Shown here piece by piece: positions 1 to 10,330 of a stretch of 64,000 nucleotides of DNA. The stretch's first letter is position 1, and the number at the start of each line of letters is the position of its first letter. Under the pieces are notes generated by a model. The model worked only from the letters and a program-made list of their open reading frames with translations, was not told where the DNA came from and searched no databases. Source of the DNA: Hippasteria phrygiana (taxonomy: Eukaryota; Echinodermata; Asteroidea; Valvatida; Goniasteridae). The position numbers and the translations under genes are program-made. The DNA lies in NCBI GenBank assembly GCA_037893225.1, contig JAZGUH010000113.1, positions 310,001 to 374,000 of the forward strand, in the 5' to 3' direction.

Positions 1-431
1 TACTTGAACCTGGCATACTCTGTGTGGACCTGTAAACAAAAGAGGTCCACCTGAAGCAGGAAGACTGAACCTTATGTGGACTTGCCCACATCCTCACAAG
101 ATTCCCCCTCTCTGAAAAACAGCTTTAGAGGCATTTTGGAGTTAAGGTTAATCTGTCGTAAAATGAAGTGGAATACCCTTAAGGCATCACGATCAAAAAT
201 TTGGGTTAAAAGAGCATTCACAGTGCGTGTATAATAAGTTTTTTTAACAATATACAAACAAAGGAATGTCCACACTATAGGTATTTGCGTATAAAATGAG
301 TTCTTTGTTGGCAGTTTCTTGGTGGTTTTAATTAAATAAAAACAAAACAAAAGTAAAGTCTGATTACTACTAGTACTTGTTTACCATTAAATCTTACGTT
401 TGCGGGGTCCGCCATGTAAATGTCACTGACA
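1..431. other. No gene seen
   Basis: AT-rich sequence with only short open frames and no recognisable domain or splice-competent exon. Confidence 0.5.
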
Positions 432-746
432 TTAAAAATAATAATAATAATAATATAGACATTTGTAAAGCGCACATATCCACCAAGACCATTGTGATCA
501 AGGCACTGTATATATTATTTTCCCTGCTCATCGGGCACATTAATCATTCCTGAAACCACAGCCCTGGCTGCAACACATATCCAACACTGCCCTCACAGGT
601 ACCCATTTTCTCCTGGGTGGAGAGAAGCCACTTGTGACAAAGTGCCTTGCTCATGGACACAAGCACCGTGACCCCAGCTGGTCTCGAACCCACAACTATC
701 ACCGAGATTTTGAGTTCGATACACTAAGCCACATCGCTCCACGTGC
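432..746 (-). repeat. tRNA-derived SINE with (TAA)n tail
   Basis: Read on the minus strand there is a tRNA-like head at 745-675 with A-box-like TGGCTTAGTGTATCG and B-box-like GGGTTCGAGACC. A body with AAGTGCCTTGCTCATGGACA on the plus strand follows, ending in an ATT/AAT microsatellite at 435-453. This layout is that of a pol III SINE. Confidence 0.7.
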
Positions 747-1383
747 ATCCGTATAGCCTTTATCTGTCACAATAATGTTGGTGAGTTGGGCCATGAAACC
801 TGTGGCCCAGTCCCGCAATTACTACCATGTGTAAGTCTTGGGGTGATTTGCACAATAGCGCCGTGCATTCATGCGATCTATCATTTGTGTAAGCATCTGT
901 CAATCATGCAAACATCAGTCAGTCACACAGGGAAGAGTTTTTGACACCTACAGATCACACAAAGGACCTGCACTATTGGCAGATCATAAATTAATTCCTG
1001 CATGATCTCCCAATAACGAAAAGTTTGTCCGTGCAGGATCAGTGGATCGTGCACCTGTTCCTGTGCGGTCGACCGATTGCACAAACCCTTTCCTTCATGA
1101 ACTACCACTTGTGCAATTTTGCCATGCGTCATCGGTAGACCATGACCTAAAATGCATATGTGGATGCAGCTGATAGAATGCACGTAGCTCATCTAGCTGA
1201 TTCATTCTTGGAGGAGGCATTATAAGAAAACGAAGCACCCCAGGGGACAATCCCTTTGTGTAGTTTGATACTTATGGACCTGACCTTTCCAAGTTAGACC
1301 ATTGTGATTTTATAAACCCTTTCATAAATCAGAGCAGCAGTATCATGATACATACATATGTCATCATTTGAAAGTTAATTTGT
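747..1383. other. No gene seen
   Basis: Contains an 89-codon minus-strand open frame (923-1192) with no recognisable domain; I do not call it a gene. Confidence 0.5.
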
Positions 1384-1945
1384 TTTTAACACCCGAGGGA
1401 TGCATAGCACCAGAGGAGAAGCCGAGGGTGCTATGCATCCCCGAGGGTGTTAAAAACGTCATATCCCACATCACAGCAGTCAACAATTGTTTTGTTATAT
1501 CGCCAAACCAAGTTTTTTCTTCAGTTCAACTTGCCTTGCTCGGTGGAAATTAAATCAAACAAATCACGCTATCAAAACAGCTGATCGTCTGCTAGTCTGC
1601 TGCTCCCATTATAGTTTACTACCATCAACAGTATGGATACGATTTGAAGCTTTGCATGGTGGGTGCGATTTGAGAGAGACTGGGATTGCGGGTATTTTAA
1701 TAGGTGACAGTATAGGTGAAAATTGCATGGGTACCAATGATACAGCTGATTGTCTGCTAGCCCGCTGCTCCCATTTATAGTTCACTACCGTCAACAGTGT
1801 AGGTAAAAATTGCATGGGTACCAATGATACAGCTCAAAAGCTGGCTGATGTGCGATATCATGCTTGGAGTGTGCCAGTCGTTGTTATAGACTGGACATGT
1901 GATGGTTCTAGGCCAATTAAAATACAGTATCCAAGACGGAGATAT
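1384..1945. repeat. Foldback repeat family D, copy 1
   Basis: A hairpin with arms TTTTAACACCCGAGGGATGC and its complement (about 1384-1455) is followed by a body shared with 14580-14955 (CACATCACAGCAGTCAACAA, CTTGCTCGGTGGAAATTAA, CTGGCTGATG). Mechanism of movement is unknown. Confidence 0.7.
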
Positions 1946-1974
1946 AACATTCATAAATGTAAATGGCAAGTCTC

Positions 1975-3212
1975 TTAACCCCTTGCGTACGGATGACGCC
2001 ATATGGCGCACAAAAAAACAGTGCCACCAGGCCGGATGACGCCATTGGCCGCTGTTTGTGCAGTTTCAATCCATCGTTGAATTATTGTGTATATGTTACG
2101 CTTGACTGCACAAACACATTGTGGCCGTTTCGCTTGGCTGCCAGACCCGCCGCAGCACCCCGACGTAAGGCTGTTCGATATCCATTTATTTTGATACTGA
2201 AATATCGGCAGAAAAATATCGCGATATTCGATATTATCGTGATGACGTCACTTTTTCATTACCGGAAGAACGGAGGAATACAAAAAACACATGACGGAAG
2301 TCACCACGGCATCATCAGATCGGGCCCGCCGGGGGATTGAGCGGCAGGAACGGGGGGCCGGTTTGACAAAGCCTCTCTTCGCTTGTTGAGTATTTGGAGT
2401 TTTACGACATTTACCTTCAGTTGGCTATTAGTAACACAGATGATAATACCATGGACGATCACATGCGAGCTGTCAACAAACGATCGTGTCGTATATTTTG
2501 TGAAGACGACATGACATTGCACAATGTACAATGGATGCGCGGCATGTGTTTTAATCTTTTCTCAAGACACGACGCAGTTCGCTACACGTAACTACGTGTG
2601 CCTTGTACACTGGGGAAAGACGGTGGCATTCAGTGCGGTTGCTTGCACTTGACCAAGGCTAGCAACAAAGCAACGCGCACGCGCAGATGCGCTACAGGGG
2701 TTGACCTTATTGCAAACAATTGCCATACCCCTCGATCTCAAGATGAGTTCGCAAGCGTGAAGGTATGGTACGTACGTATATTGTACACTGGGAATAAGAC
2801 GTTGTTTGCACTTGACAACGTACGGCGCGGAGGGTAAATCGCGCGGAGTGGAGATGTCATGTCGGGGTTTAGAAAACGGTCAAAGAAAGACACATTTAGT
2901 GCATGTATGTACATGTATTTTTTTATTCCTCCATGGTACATCATGATACATTATATACTATTCCTACCGTCCAATAATTGGAAATAACTGGAATTTCGAG
3001 CAAAGTAAACTGGACAAATCCACACGTAATGCGGCCAAAAGGAACATATATCGCGATATTCTTCGGTATATCGAATTCCCCGATATTCCGGTTTTTTTTA
3101 AAGGGGCCGATACGATTTTCGATATGAAAAAAATATCGAAATATCGGGAAATATCGTCATATCGAACAGGCTTACCCCGACGTCTCCCGTAAAATACCGT
3201 ACTCAAGGGGTC
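1975..3212 (+). mobile_element. Family A piggyBac-like MITE, copy 1, split by a hAT-like insertion
   Basis: It begins TTAACCCCTTGCGTACGG at about 1976 and ends CTCAAGGGGTCAA near 3212. Sequence matching the other copies stops at 2165 and resumes at 3175. The interior is a separate 1,009-bp element. The right TTAA is mutated to TCAA. Confidence 0.85.
2166..3174. mobile_element. hAT-like non-autonomous element 1 (ATATCG motif)
   Basis: Terminal inverted repeat TAAGGCTGTTCGATAT on the left against TAAGCCTGTTCGATAT from the right (15/16). It is flanked by a perfect 8-bp duplication CCCCGACG at 2158-2165 and 3175-3182, the hAT signature length. Both ends carry many ATATCG or CGATAT repeats (2200-2250 and 3045-3165). 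No transposase is seen in its open frames, so it is non-autonomous. Confidence 0.88.
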
Positions 3213-4071
3213 AATGCCCCCCAAAAAGTCTTCTTTCAAATTTGAGCATGTAAACACTTCATTGAAATGTTTACAAAATGAACTACCAGTTTCAATATCC
3301 TTAAACAATTTTAAAGCAACATTGAAAAAAGAACCATTTCCAATAAGTTCTGAAAATAATTCACTCCATTTGAATATTACAATAACATACATAAACTGAA
3401 TATATTGAATTTCCAATTTGTAAGCACTTTCGATGAAATTTCATTCAAGCTTCAATGTGTAGTGCTAGTTTATCAAAAACGTTCAATTAGTGGACGCTTG
3501 CCAAATGATATTTTTTTTCAATTTGTCATGTAGCAGTTGGTGTTTTATATTCAAGCATAGGATTATTTTTATTCAGTGGTTTGTTAATGCAGTCTGGTTT
3601 TTTTTAACAGTCAAACAGGCACATTGGTTAGTGTGTTATGGTATTATCATTTAGCATAGTTTTTTCTTTGTTAAAAGATTTTTCCTTTTATTACCCTTGG
3701 CAAATGTGGAAACACAATCAAGATACAGTACCATATATACTTAGAACTGGCCCCAATACTCGGCTTCTTATGCTATAATTACATGTGATTCCTTTTTTGT
3801 GTGGAGTCATTCACTTCACAGTGTGTGTCTGCAAACTTATCTCAATGCAAAGCCTCAAGTTAAGTGTACATTAAAGTTATACAACACCTGAATAAATCCC
3901 CGCCATCCGATTGGTGGATCGTCGATCGCGTGCATTGAATTATTCGTCCCATCGCACGACGCGAACCCGCACCGCCAAAAAAAGTTCTATCACATGGTTC
4001 TATCAAACGGTAACGCGTTTAATAGAACTTCCCCGCCGCCACAACACAGTCTAGGCTGTCATTCTCACAAA
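3213..4071. other. No gene seen, AT-rich
   Basis: AT-rich sequence with homopolymer T runs; no recognisable element apart from the end of the preceding repeat. Confidence 0.5.
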
Positions 4072-4358
4072 ATGGCGGACAGTGTTTCCGAACCACGGTT
4101 TGTTTTCCTAACAGACGACGAAATATTGGAACTCGTAGGCGATGCTGACGCTGCTAACACAAAGAGACAAATGAAATATGCAGTCAAACGATTAGAGGAA
4201 TTTGCAAGACACGCAGGAACAACAATTAAAGCTTTAACTGATTCGGAACTGGACCACTTTTTGTCGCGGTTTTATGCGGGACTGAGAAGGTAAATGGCAC
4301 GTTGTACACCAAGAAATCCATGCATGCAATCTGTCGGATGTATTCAGGCGTTGTATAA
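4072..4358 (+). pseudogene. Crypton-like / KIAA1958-type tyrosine-recombinase N-terminal fragment, frameshifted
   Basis: An ATG at 4072 opens MADSVSEPRFVFLTDDEILE..., with NTKRQMKYAVKRLEEFARHA and LTDSELDHFLSRFYAGLRR, then a stop at 4291. In the -1 frame the family continues at once with KVNGTLYTKKSMHAIC. That series resembles the N-terminal core-binding part of Crypton-derived proteins (KIAA1958/QRICH1-like: NTKKAT..., RFYxxxRxxDGxLYxxxS). The catalytic recombinase domain is absent. An alternative is a host exon with a donor at AAG|GTAAAT, but the continued match across it favours a frameshifted relic. Confidence 0.6.
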
Positions 4359-4372
4359 AACAAATGTTTTTT

Positions 4373-5500
4373 TAACTCTGGATAAAGTGTGCACAGATCA
4401 CAAACTTTGAGCTTCAATTTTCTCAAAACAAGGGGTTAAAAATCTGATAACTCGAAAAGGTTGTATCAGGGGCTAGGAATGAGATACCACAACACACAAT
4501 ATATCAAATTAAAGCTCTTAACCTGCACATTCAGGAAATTCCACAATCTTGATTTTCAAATTTTGCTACATTACGCCCATTTTGTGCCAACAGCTCACAA
4601 ATGCCATATAAAGTCTTGTGGGTATTCTTCTTGCAGATACTCAACTACATGTACGTGTAATTAGATTAGAAACACTGAAATCGGTTTTAAGAGGGTTACT
4701 GAATGTCCCATATGTAACACTTACATGTACGGAATCTTGGACTTATACCCATAATGTACAAATGTAAGACATGCAGCACATGAAGAATGCCAGAAATTTG
4801 TGTTGATATCCTTAAATTCGTCTCCTGGAAATACCCCAGTTGGATTATGATTTGGAGTGTATTTTCCAATTTGTTTATGCTTGGTTACTGCAAACATCTC
4901 AGAAGGTTCCTATAAATTTGCCACTTCAAATTTGTCTTTTTTTACAGAGTTTATATGTAAGGTATGCAATCATTTAACAGAAAGGAGTGGGGTTTTTCTT
5001 TTTGTCTTAAATGTATTGTTCTGGAATTTAGGTTTATGTTAACAATTTTACTTCCCGATGCAGATAATATGAGAAACTGTGGTCCTTGTTGGTGACAAGT
5101 GAGCTTTGGGAACTTAAACTTCTCTTCCATTACATGCACATGGAAAGTTGTCTAGGGCAATATTACTGCTGCATAACGTCCATGGTGACAAGCTTATGAC
5201 GCACCCTTACAAAATAGCTTATGTGCATGTGCAGTAGATTGATGACCTGTAATCACTATAGTCACTATGTCATTAACTCATTTGAATAACTATTTAAATA
5301 CACTTACTTGTATTTTATCTTGTATCAAACAAAAATTAACCATATTGCTTAACTTAACAAGTTTACCCCTGATTGTCTTAAATGCATTTTTAAAATGACA
5401 GTATTTTGTTTTTGATTACAGCCCAGTAATGGTAACAACAAACCACAACAAACTCAGCTCAATTCAGTAAGTTTAGCAGTGTTAAATAGTATTCTCGTGA
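4373..5500. other. No gene seen
   Basis: AT-rich sequence with no motif recognised. Confidence 0.5.
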
Positions 5501-5564
5501 TTCAGATATTCCTCCAACTACATCAAAAAATGGGACTTGAAAGTTTGCATGGTGGATATGAACA

Positions 5565-5695
5565 AAGTATAGAAGGTTTGCAGTATCACCAAGTGATATT
5601 GAACTCTTGAGTTAAAACAACCGGTTCTCAGAACAAAACAACTCAGAAGAGATCAATTTCACATGGTGAAACCACAAACCTTCTATACTTTGTAC
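5565..5695. repeat. Short inverted repeat
   Basis: CAAAGTATAGAAGGTTTG at about 5566 is mirrored by AAACCTTCTATACTTTG at about 5676-5692. The loop has no coding content. Confidence 0.55.
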
Positions 5696-5699
5696 ATAA

Positions 5700-6385
5700 A
5701 ATAAGTTTCAAAGTGAACAAAGAAAACTGGGGGGGAAAACCCAATCACATGAGCAAAAAAACACTATGGAGTTAATTACACGTACATTATACATGTAATA
5801 GAAATAGGGACTGAAATATGGATAATTGGTGCCTTTGACCCTCCCTCCATAATTTCGCTATTTTGCCACCGATTGATCTGAAATTTTGAAAAGATATTGT
5901 TTAGCCTATAATCCATGATTTTTATGACATTCAATTTGCATATTTGGTCCATTTTCTGTAATCTTCATGCAAATGTTTTGAAACTTGGTTGAAATGTTCT
6001 TTTTATGGGTATTAATCAGTTTATATCGTTCATTTTACCAAAAAATACCAATAGAGGTATGAACCTATTTTAAAACATCTGGTTAAAAAAACAGGTTTTT
6101 TTGAGAATTTGTTTCAAAATGTGATTTTTTTTTTTGCAATAAGCTTAAGTCATTCAAAGTAGTCAAGATAATAATTATGTTATCAGTTATTTTGAAATTC
6201 AAAAATTAATCAGTAGAAATTACAGGAAGGTGTGGCAAACTGTTGGCCCACCCCCAAGTAGGTCAGGAACTGGTGGAGAAAAAAAATGTCAAATTGAAAG
6301 TTAAAATATTTCTGAAGTCATTTCCACATGTTGCCAAAAAATAACATTTGATGCCTATGGTAATACATTATCCCCACTATTATAA
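5700..6385. other. No gene seen
   Basis: AT-rich sequence with long T and A runs; nothing recognised. Confidence 0.5.
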
Positions 6386-6389
6386 CATA

Positions 6390-6530
6390 TTATGTTGGTG
6401 GTCTCCCAAATTGTCAGTGTCTTTGTTTGGGGAGGGGGAGGGCTAGTCAGAAGTCATAAACCATGGGTCGCAGGTTCAAATCCCGCTCCTGCCCGTTTTC
6501 TTTGTTCACTTTGAAAATCCATATTCAAAA
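6390..6530. repeat. Rearranged tRNA-SINE fragment
   Basis: The 3' part GGTCGCAGGTTCAAATCCCG...TTTGTTCACTTTGAAAAT (plus strand, 6468-6520) is joined directly to the complement of the same family's 5' flank (GGTCTCCCAAATTGTCAGTG, 6401-6420). The A-box part is missing. Confidence 0.65.
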
Positions 6531-6835
6531 TTACATGTACATAGTCATTTTCCCCTGTGGTTTGGTTGATGATATAAAAGAAGTATTGAAAACGGATGGT
6601 ATCCCTTTAACAACACATCGAAGGGGGAACATCACGGACATCTACTATCGTGCATTACATTTCCATGCCAGAATCTTTCACAGCATCCTTGATTCCATAG
6701 CCCATGTGTGCATTCCTTTACTAATTCCTTCAATTCATAATTTCATGTACATGCACTCAGTTTTGAGAAGTTGGTTGTGCGTTTGTGCATGAGGTAATCC
6801 TGTACAAACTTCTTCGACAGATGTATTACTTAGAG

Positions 6836-7252
6836 AATGTTGATTGCTGAGAGAAGTCTGCATTATTTTTTGTAGTTGTATGTAGATTGCTTGTTGTAAA
6901 ATAAAACAGCCAATTATTTCTGGCATGAAATAACAAAAAAGTGATTTTTGAGAGCTATTTTTTATCAAGTCCCCTCTAGCCCGCTGGTGCCATTTGTCTG
7001 AAAGTCATCACTGTGGGCAGCAAACAAATCAGACGTCATAACAAGAACCCCCCTTTTGTGCCTAGTGCTAGACACAAAAGGGGAGTTCTTGTTATGACAA
7101 AAGGCACCAGCGGGCTATGCTGCGCTAGAGGGGACTTGATAAAAATAGCTCTCAAAAGTCACTATTTTGTTATTTCATGGCAGAAATATTTTACAATCTG
7201 CAGTCGACATAAAACAAAAGAATGACACAGACTTCTCTTAGCAATCAACATC
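6836..7252. repeat. Foldback element FB1, copy 1
   Basis: About 200-nt arms: ATGTTGATTGCTGAGAGAAG near 6838 pairs with its complement near 7245, and CCTCTAGCCCGCTGGTGCC (6973) pairs with GGCACCAGCGGGCTA (7101). The centre holds AACAAGAACCCCCCTTTTGT and its complement. No coding capacity. Confidence 0.8.
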
Positions 7253-7382
7253 CCTAATGGAATAGGGTCAGCTGACAGCCGTTGACCACTCAACAGCCTT
7301 TGTCACATTGCTACATGAGATAAGAACTGGGCTCTGATTGGCTGGTGTGCCGAATTTCATCATAAAAATTTGGTGCAGTCAA

Positions 7383-7430
7383 ATGGATGGTACTCAGACT
7401 AACGTCCCCCCCCCCCCCCCCTTCCCTTAT
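7383..7430. repeat. Poly-C tract
   Basis: A C run at about 7406-7421 following CTAACGT; low complexity. Confidence 0.7.
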
Positions 7431-7529
7431 TTTGAAAACATTATTTTTCACAGCCCAAATTCTCTTCTCTTTTTTCAAAAGATTGTGCACAGCCATTTTT
7501 TTCACTTTGGAAATGTTCTATAAATTAAA

Positions 7530-7741
7530 ACCCTAACTACCCCAATCCTTACAAACTCCAACAGCAGGTTGCATTGAATTTTGATGAGTTCAGGACTGTT
7601 AGCGCCTTGGCACCATTACTTATACATGATGTCCCAATTTGTCTAAGTCCAAAGAATGTGCCATATAGGTATACTGCACAGTGTTGGATTTTGACAGTTG
7701 AGGACACTTCATAGTAAAAATGCATAGGGGGTCAGGGTTAA
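7530..7741. repeat. Family G repeat, copy 1
   Basis: It is bounded by AAAACCCTAACTACCCC and GTCAGGGTTAA and contains CAGTGTTGGATTTTGACAG; related sequence occurs at 45542-45650 and around 23158-25995. The ends read TTAACCCTAA-like. Confidence 0.55.
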
Positions 7742-7903
7742 GAAGTTGCCAATGCTGGTTAATAAAAATCCAGGCAAGTGCTATGGTGGGAGTCTACCTG
7801 ATGTGCATGTTTTTTGATGGACCAGATGAGAACAAAATTATGCCAAGAATAGCAATGTGTAGTACAAAGAAAAAGAGTGTTTGTTTCTATTCAAACACAA
7901 ACA

Positions 7904-8434
7904 TTTAAAGGTAGTGTACACAATTGGTAATCCTCCAAAAAAGTTTTTACTGAATTATTACGAAATACCTTACTGGACTTTAAGTTAATAGTAAATCTCA
8001 ATCATCCTGTGAAATCATGGCACCAGTTGTGCTGTCGTTTTCAAGAAAAGTGGAAATTTATATCGATTGTTCGGCTGAACAATCGTTGGCAAACTGCCCT
8101 CTATTGACCCCAAATTAACAATCCAAAAACGGGCACACGCGTGGTGTAGCATCTTGGACGTTCCACTCGGGCCTCGGCCTATGTACATGTTATGTGACCA
8201 ATTGAAAACGATCCCATTTAAAAAAAATTGGGCTTATTTTTACAAGAGGGCGCTATAACAAATGCCGCCAGACGGTTGAAAACGAACGACATTTTTCTCT
8301 CGTTTTTTCACCATCCAAGAATGCAAAACTTTGAACAGGTCTGTCGAACGATATTTCCTATAAAATACTAACCCCCCAAATCCGCCCATTTCTGAAAATT
8401 GCAACAATGACCAATCATGGACATTACCTTTAAA
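7904..8434. mobile_element. TIR element (AAAGGTAGTGTACAC end)
   Basis: TTTAAAGGTAGTGTAC at the left and GGACATTACCTTTAAA at the right form imperfect terminal inverted repeats about 530 bp apart. No open frame of note inside. The AAAGGYAGTG...ATTGGTAAT end resembles a type I associate with echinoderm genomes (recollection, not searched). Confidence 0.6.
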
Positions 8435-8540
8435 TTGGGGATCTATTCAGACTTGTTCAAATGCACCACAGTAGATGATCAGAAATTCATACAGCTGTGT
8501 CCACTGACTTTGTAAGTCCCAACATATCCTCTAATGTATT

Positions 8541-8969
8541 TGTGACCGGCTCTCCAAAAAGGGCTATTATGTCGCAACATTTGAAAAATGAGTTATATAC
8601 ATAGTTAAACTGGTCACATCCTAAGCTTTAATTTGGTGTAGGTTTGAGCCCTGTGGCATTTTGTGTTCTCGAGATATCGTGACATTTGTATACTCATATT
8701 TTCCCAATTTAACGAAGTGCATGTAGAGATGAAAACCTTTAAACACAAAAAGTGCAAGGAAATAAGATAAAAATAATTTGTATCAACATTTATTTGTTCA
8801 TCTTTATTCATCAATATTAATGTTTCTGAAAATTTATTCTGAAAATATAGATCTAAAAGAAGCCAACAAACCAAAAAGTAAAAAAATCACTTACGTGAAG
8901 ATTTTTTCGCTTATTTCACATAGAACTGCCCTGTGTGTGTGTTCACACCTTTTTGCAGAGCTAGTCACA
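8541..8969. mobile_element. TIR element (TGTGACC...CTCTCCAAAAAGG), copy 1
   Basis: TGTGACCGGCTCTCCAAAAA at the left and CTTTTTGCAGAGCTAGTCACA-like sequence at the right; the same ends bound 51187-51629. About 430 bp, no coding capacity. Confidence 0.7.
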
Positions 8970-9377
8970 TTTACACTACCTTTAAGGAAAGTAAAGTATG
9001 CATAAGAGTATATAAATGCAACCAATACAAACAATTAATGTCAAATCCATTTACAATTTTTTTTCTAAGCATTTCCTTTCCTATAGCACATCAAAGCTTA
9101 CATGTGTTGCATACTTTCCAATATTCACATGCTGAGAATCGTTCGCCTTGACATTTGAAAACTGTCAAAAAATGTTGGCCATATTACTTTGCACAGATGT
9201 TCAATCAGTTGTTATGAAACATGATCCTTGCTGATAGTGACATCTACTTGTAGTATAGAATCGGACTTTAACATTTGTTTTGGGAATTCATAGCTGGGTG
9301 GTGGTTTTGAAGGGATGAATTTGGGCATTTTGCTTTATTCAGTGAATTGCAGTTGTTTACATTTGTATGTATTAAAA

Positions 9378-9804
9378 AGGGTGTTGATTGCTGAGAGAAT
9401 TCTACGTCACGTTGTAGTTTTATGTAGATTACATATTGTAAAATAAAACTGGCAATTATTTCTGCCATTTTTTTTCAAGTCTCCTCTAGCCCGCCGGTGC
9501 CATTTGTTTAAAAGTTATCGCTGTGGGTTGCAAACAAATCTGACGTCATAACACGGACTCCCTTTTGTGTCTAGCACTAGGCACAAAAGGGGAGTTCTTG
9601 TTATGACGTCAGATTTGTTGGCTGCCCGAGTGACGACTTTTAGACAAAAGGCACCAGCGGGCTAGAGGAGACTTGAAAAAAAATAGCTCTCAAAAGTCAC
9701 TTTTTGTTATTTCATGGCAGAAATAATTGTTTTTTTTTAATATTACAATACACAATCTACATAAACTACAAAATGACGCAGACTTCTCTCAGAAATCAAC
9801 ATCC
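9378..9804. repeat. Foldback element FB1, copy 2
   Basis: It has the same arms as 6836-7252 (GTTGATTGCTGAGAGAA ... CTAGCCCGCCGGTGCC ... complement). The central arms match well, including TTGTTATGACGTCAGATTTGT. It ends about 480 bp upstream of the tensin ATG. Confidence 0.8.
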
Positions 9805-10253
9805 TCTGTAATTGACTTCAGCTACTTTTTATCAAGTGTTCTTAAAAGAGATTGAGCTCTTCTTAAGCTATACTCCCATTGGAATTTTCCTTCCGTCACC
9901 TGACGTAAACGACCATCTGTCGACATTCCTCTGCATAATCTTAAGGATGTTCCCACTTATTTTGCATAGTTTGAATTTTTTTTATCTGCAGCACCTGGTT
10001 GGCCAAATGTTAAACATTGCCGGTGCTGTGCATGTAACTTTTGACTGCAAACTGGATTTAGTTGTTTAGCACTTTTTACACATCCACTAATGTGGAGAAA
10101 TCATACAATATTAGGGACTCCAAGTTACGAGCAGTTTGTTTCTGAATAGTGTCTCGAAGAGGGGCATATTAAATGTAGGAATAACTATATTTGGCAATGT
10201 TGATATTGACAGTAATTTTATTCAGATTCGCTTCTTTTAATATTTTGATACAG
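9805..10253. other. Upstream of tensin start, no element recognised
   Basis: No clear TATA or initiator and no CpG-rich stretch that would mark a promoter. If exon 1 has an acceptor at 10253 this is intron. Confidence 0.4.
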
Positions 10254-10286
10254 AAAAGCATAACAGCAGACAGTAATAGGAACAAA

Positions 10287-10330
10287 ATGACGGCTCATGT
10301 GCATGCCGAGATTTCAAGGCAACCTGCCAG
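10287..10330 (+). CDS. TNS: Tensin exon 1 (start codon exon)
   Basis: The ATG at 10287 has an A at -3 and encodes [14 protein letters not shown], then splits a codon (AG+T = Ser) at a GTAAGC donor. That phase matches exon 2 exactly, which supports the exon. An AG at 10252-10253 follows a T-rich tract and could be an acceptor. The frame stays open from there to the ATG, so this could instead be an internal exon of a longer isoform. Any upstream exon or promoter is not identified. Confidence 0.75.

Noticed and set aside
923..1192. 89-codon minus-strand open frame
   Set aside because: No recognisable domain, no splice context, and it stands alone in repeat-rich sequence.
1963..2340. 125-codon plus-strand open frame as a gene
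   Set aside because: It runs from flank through a family A MITE and into the hAT-like insertion, so it is chance.
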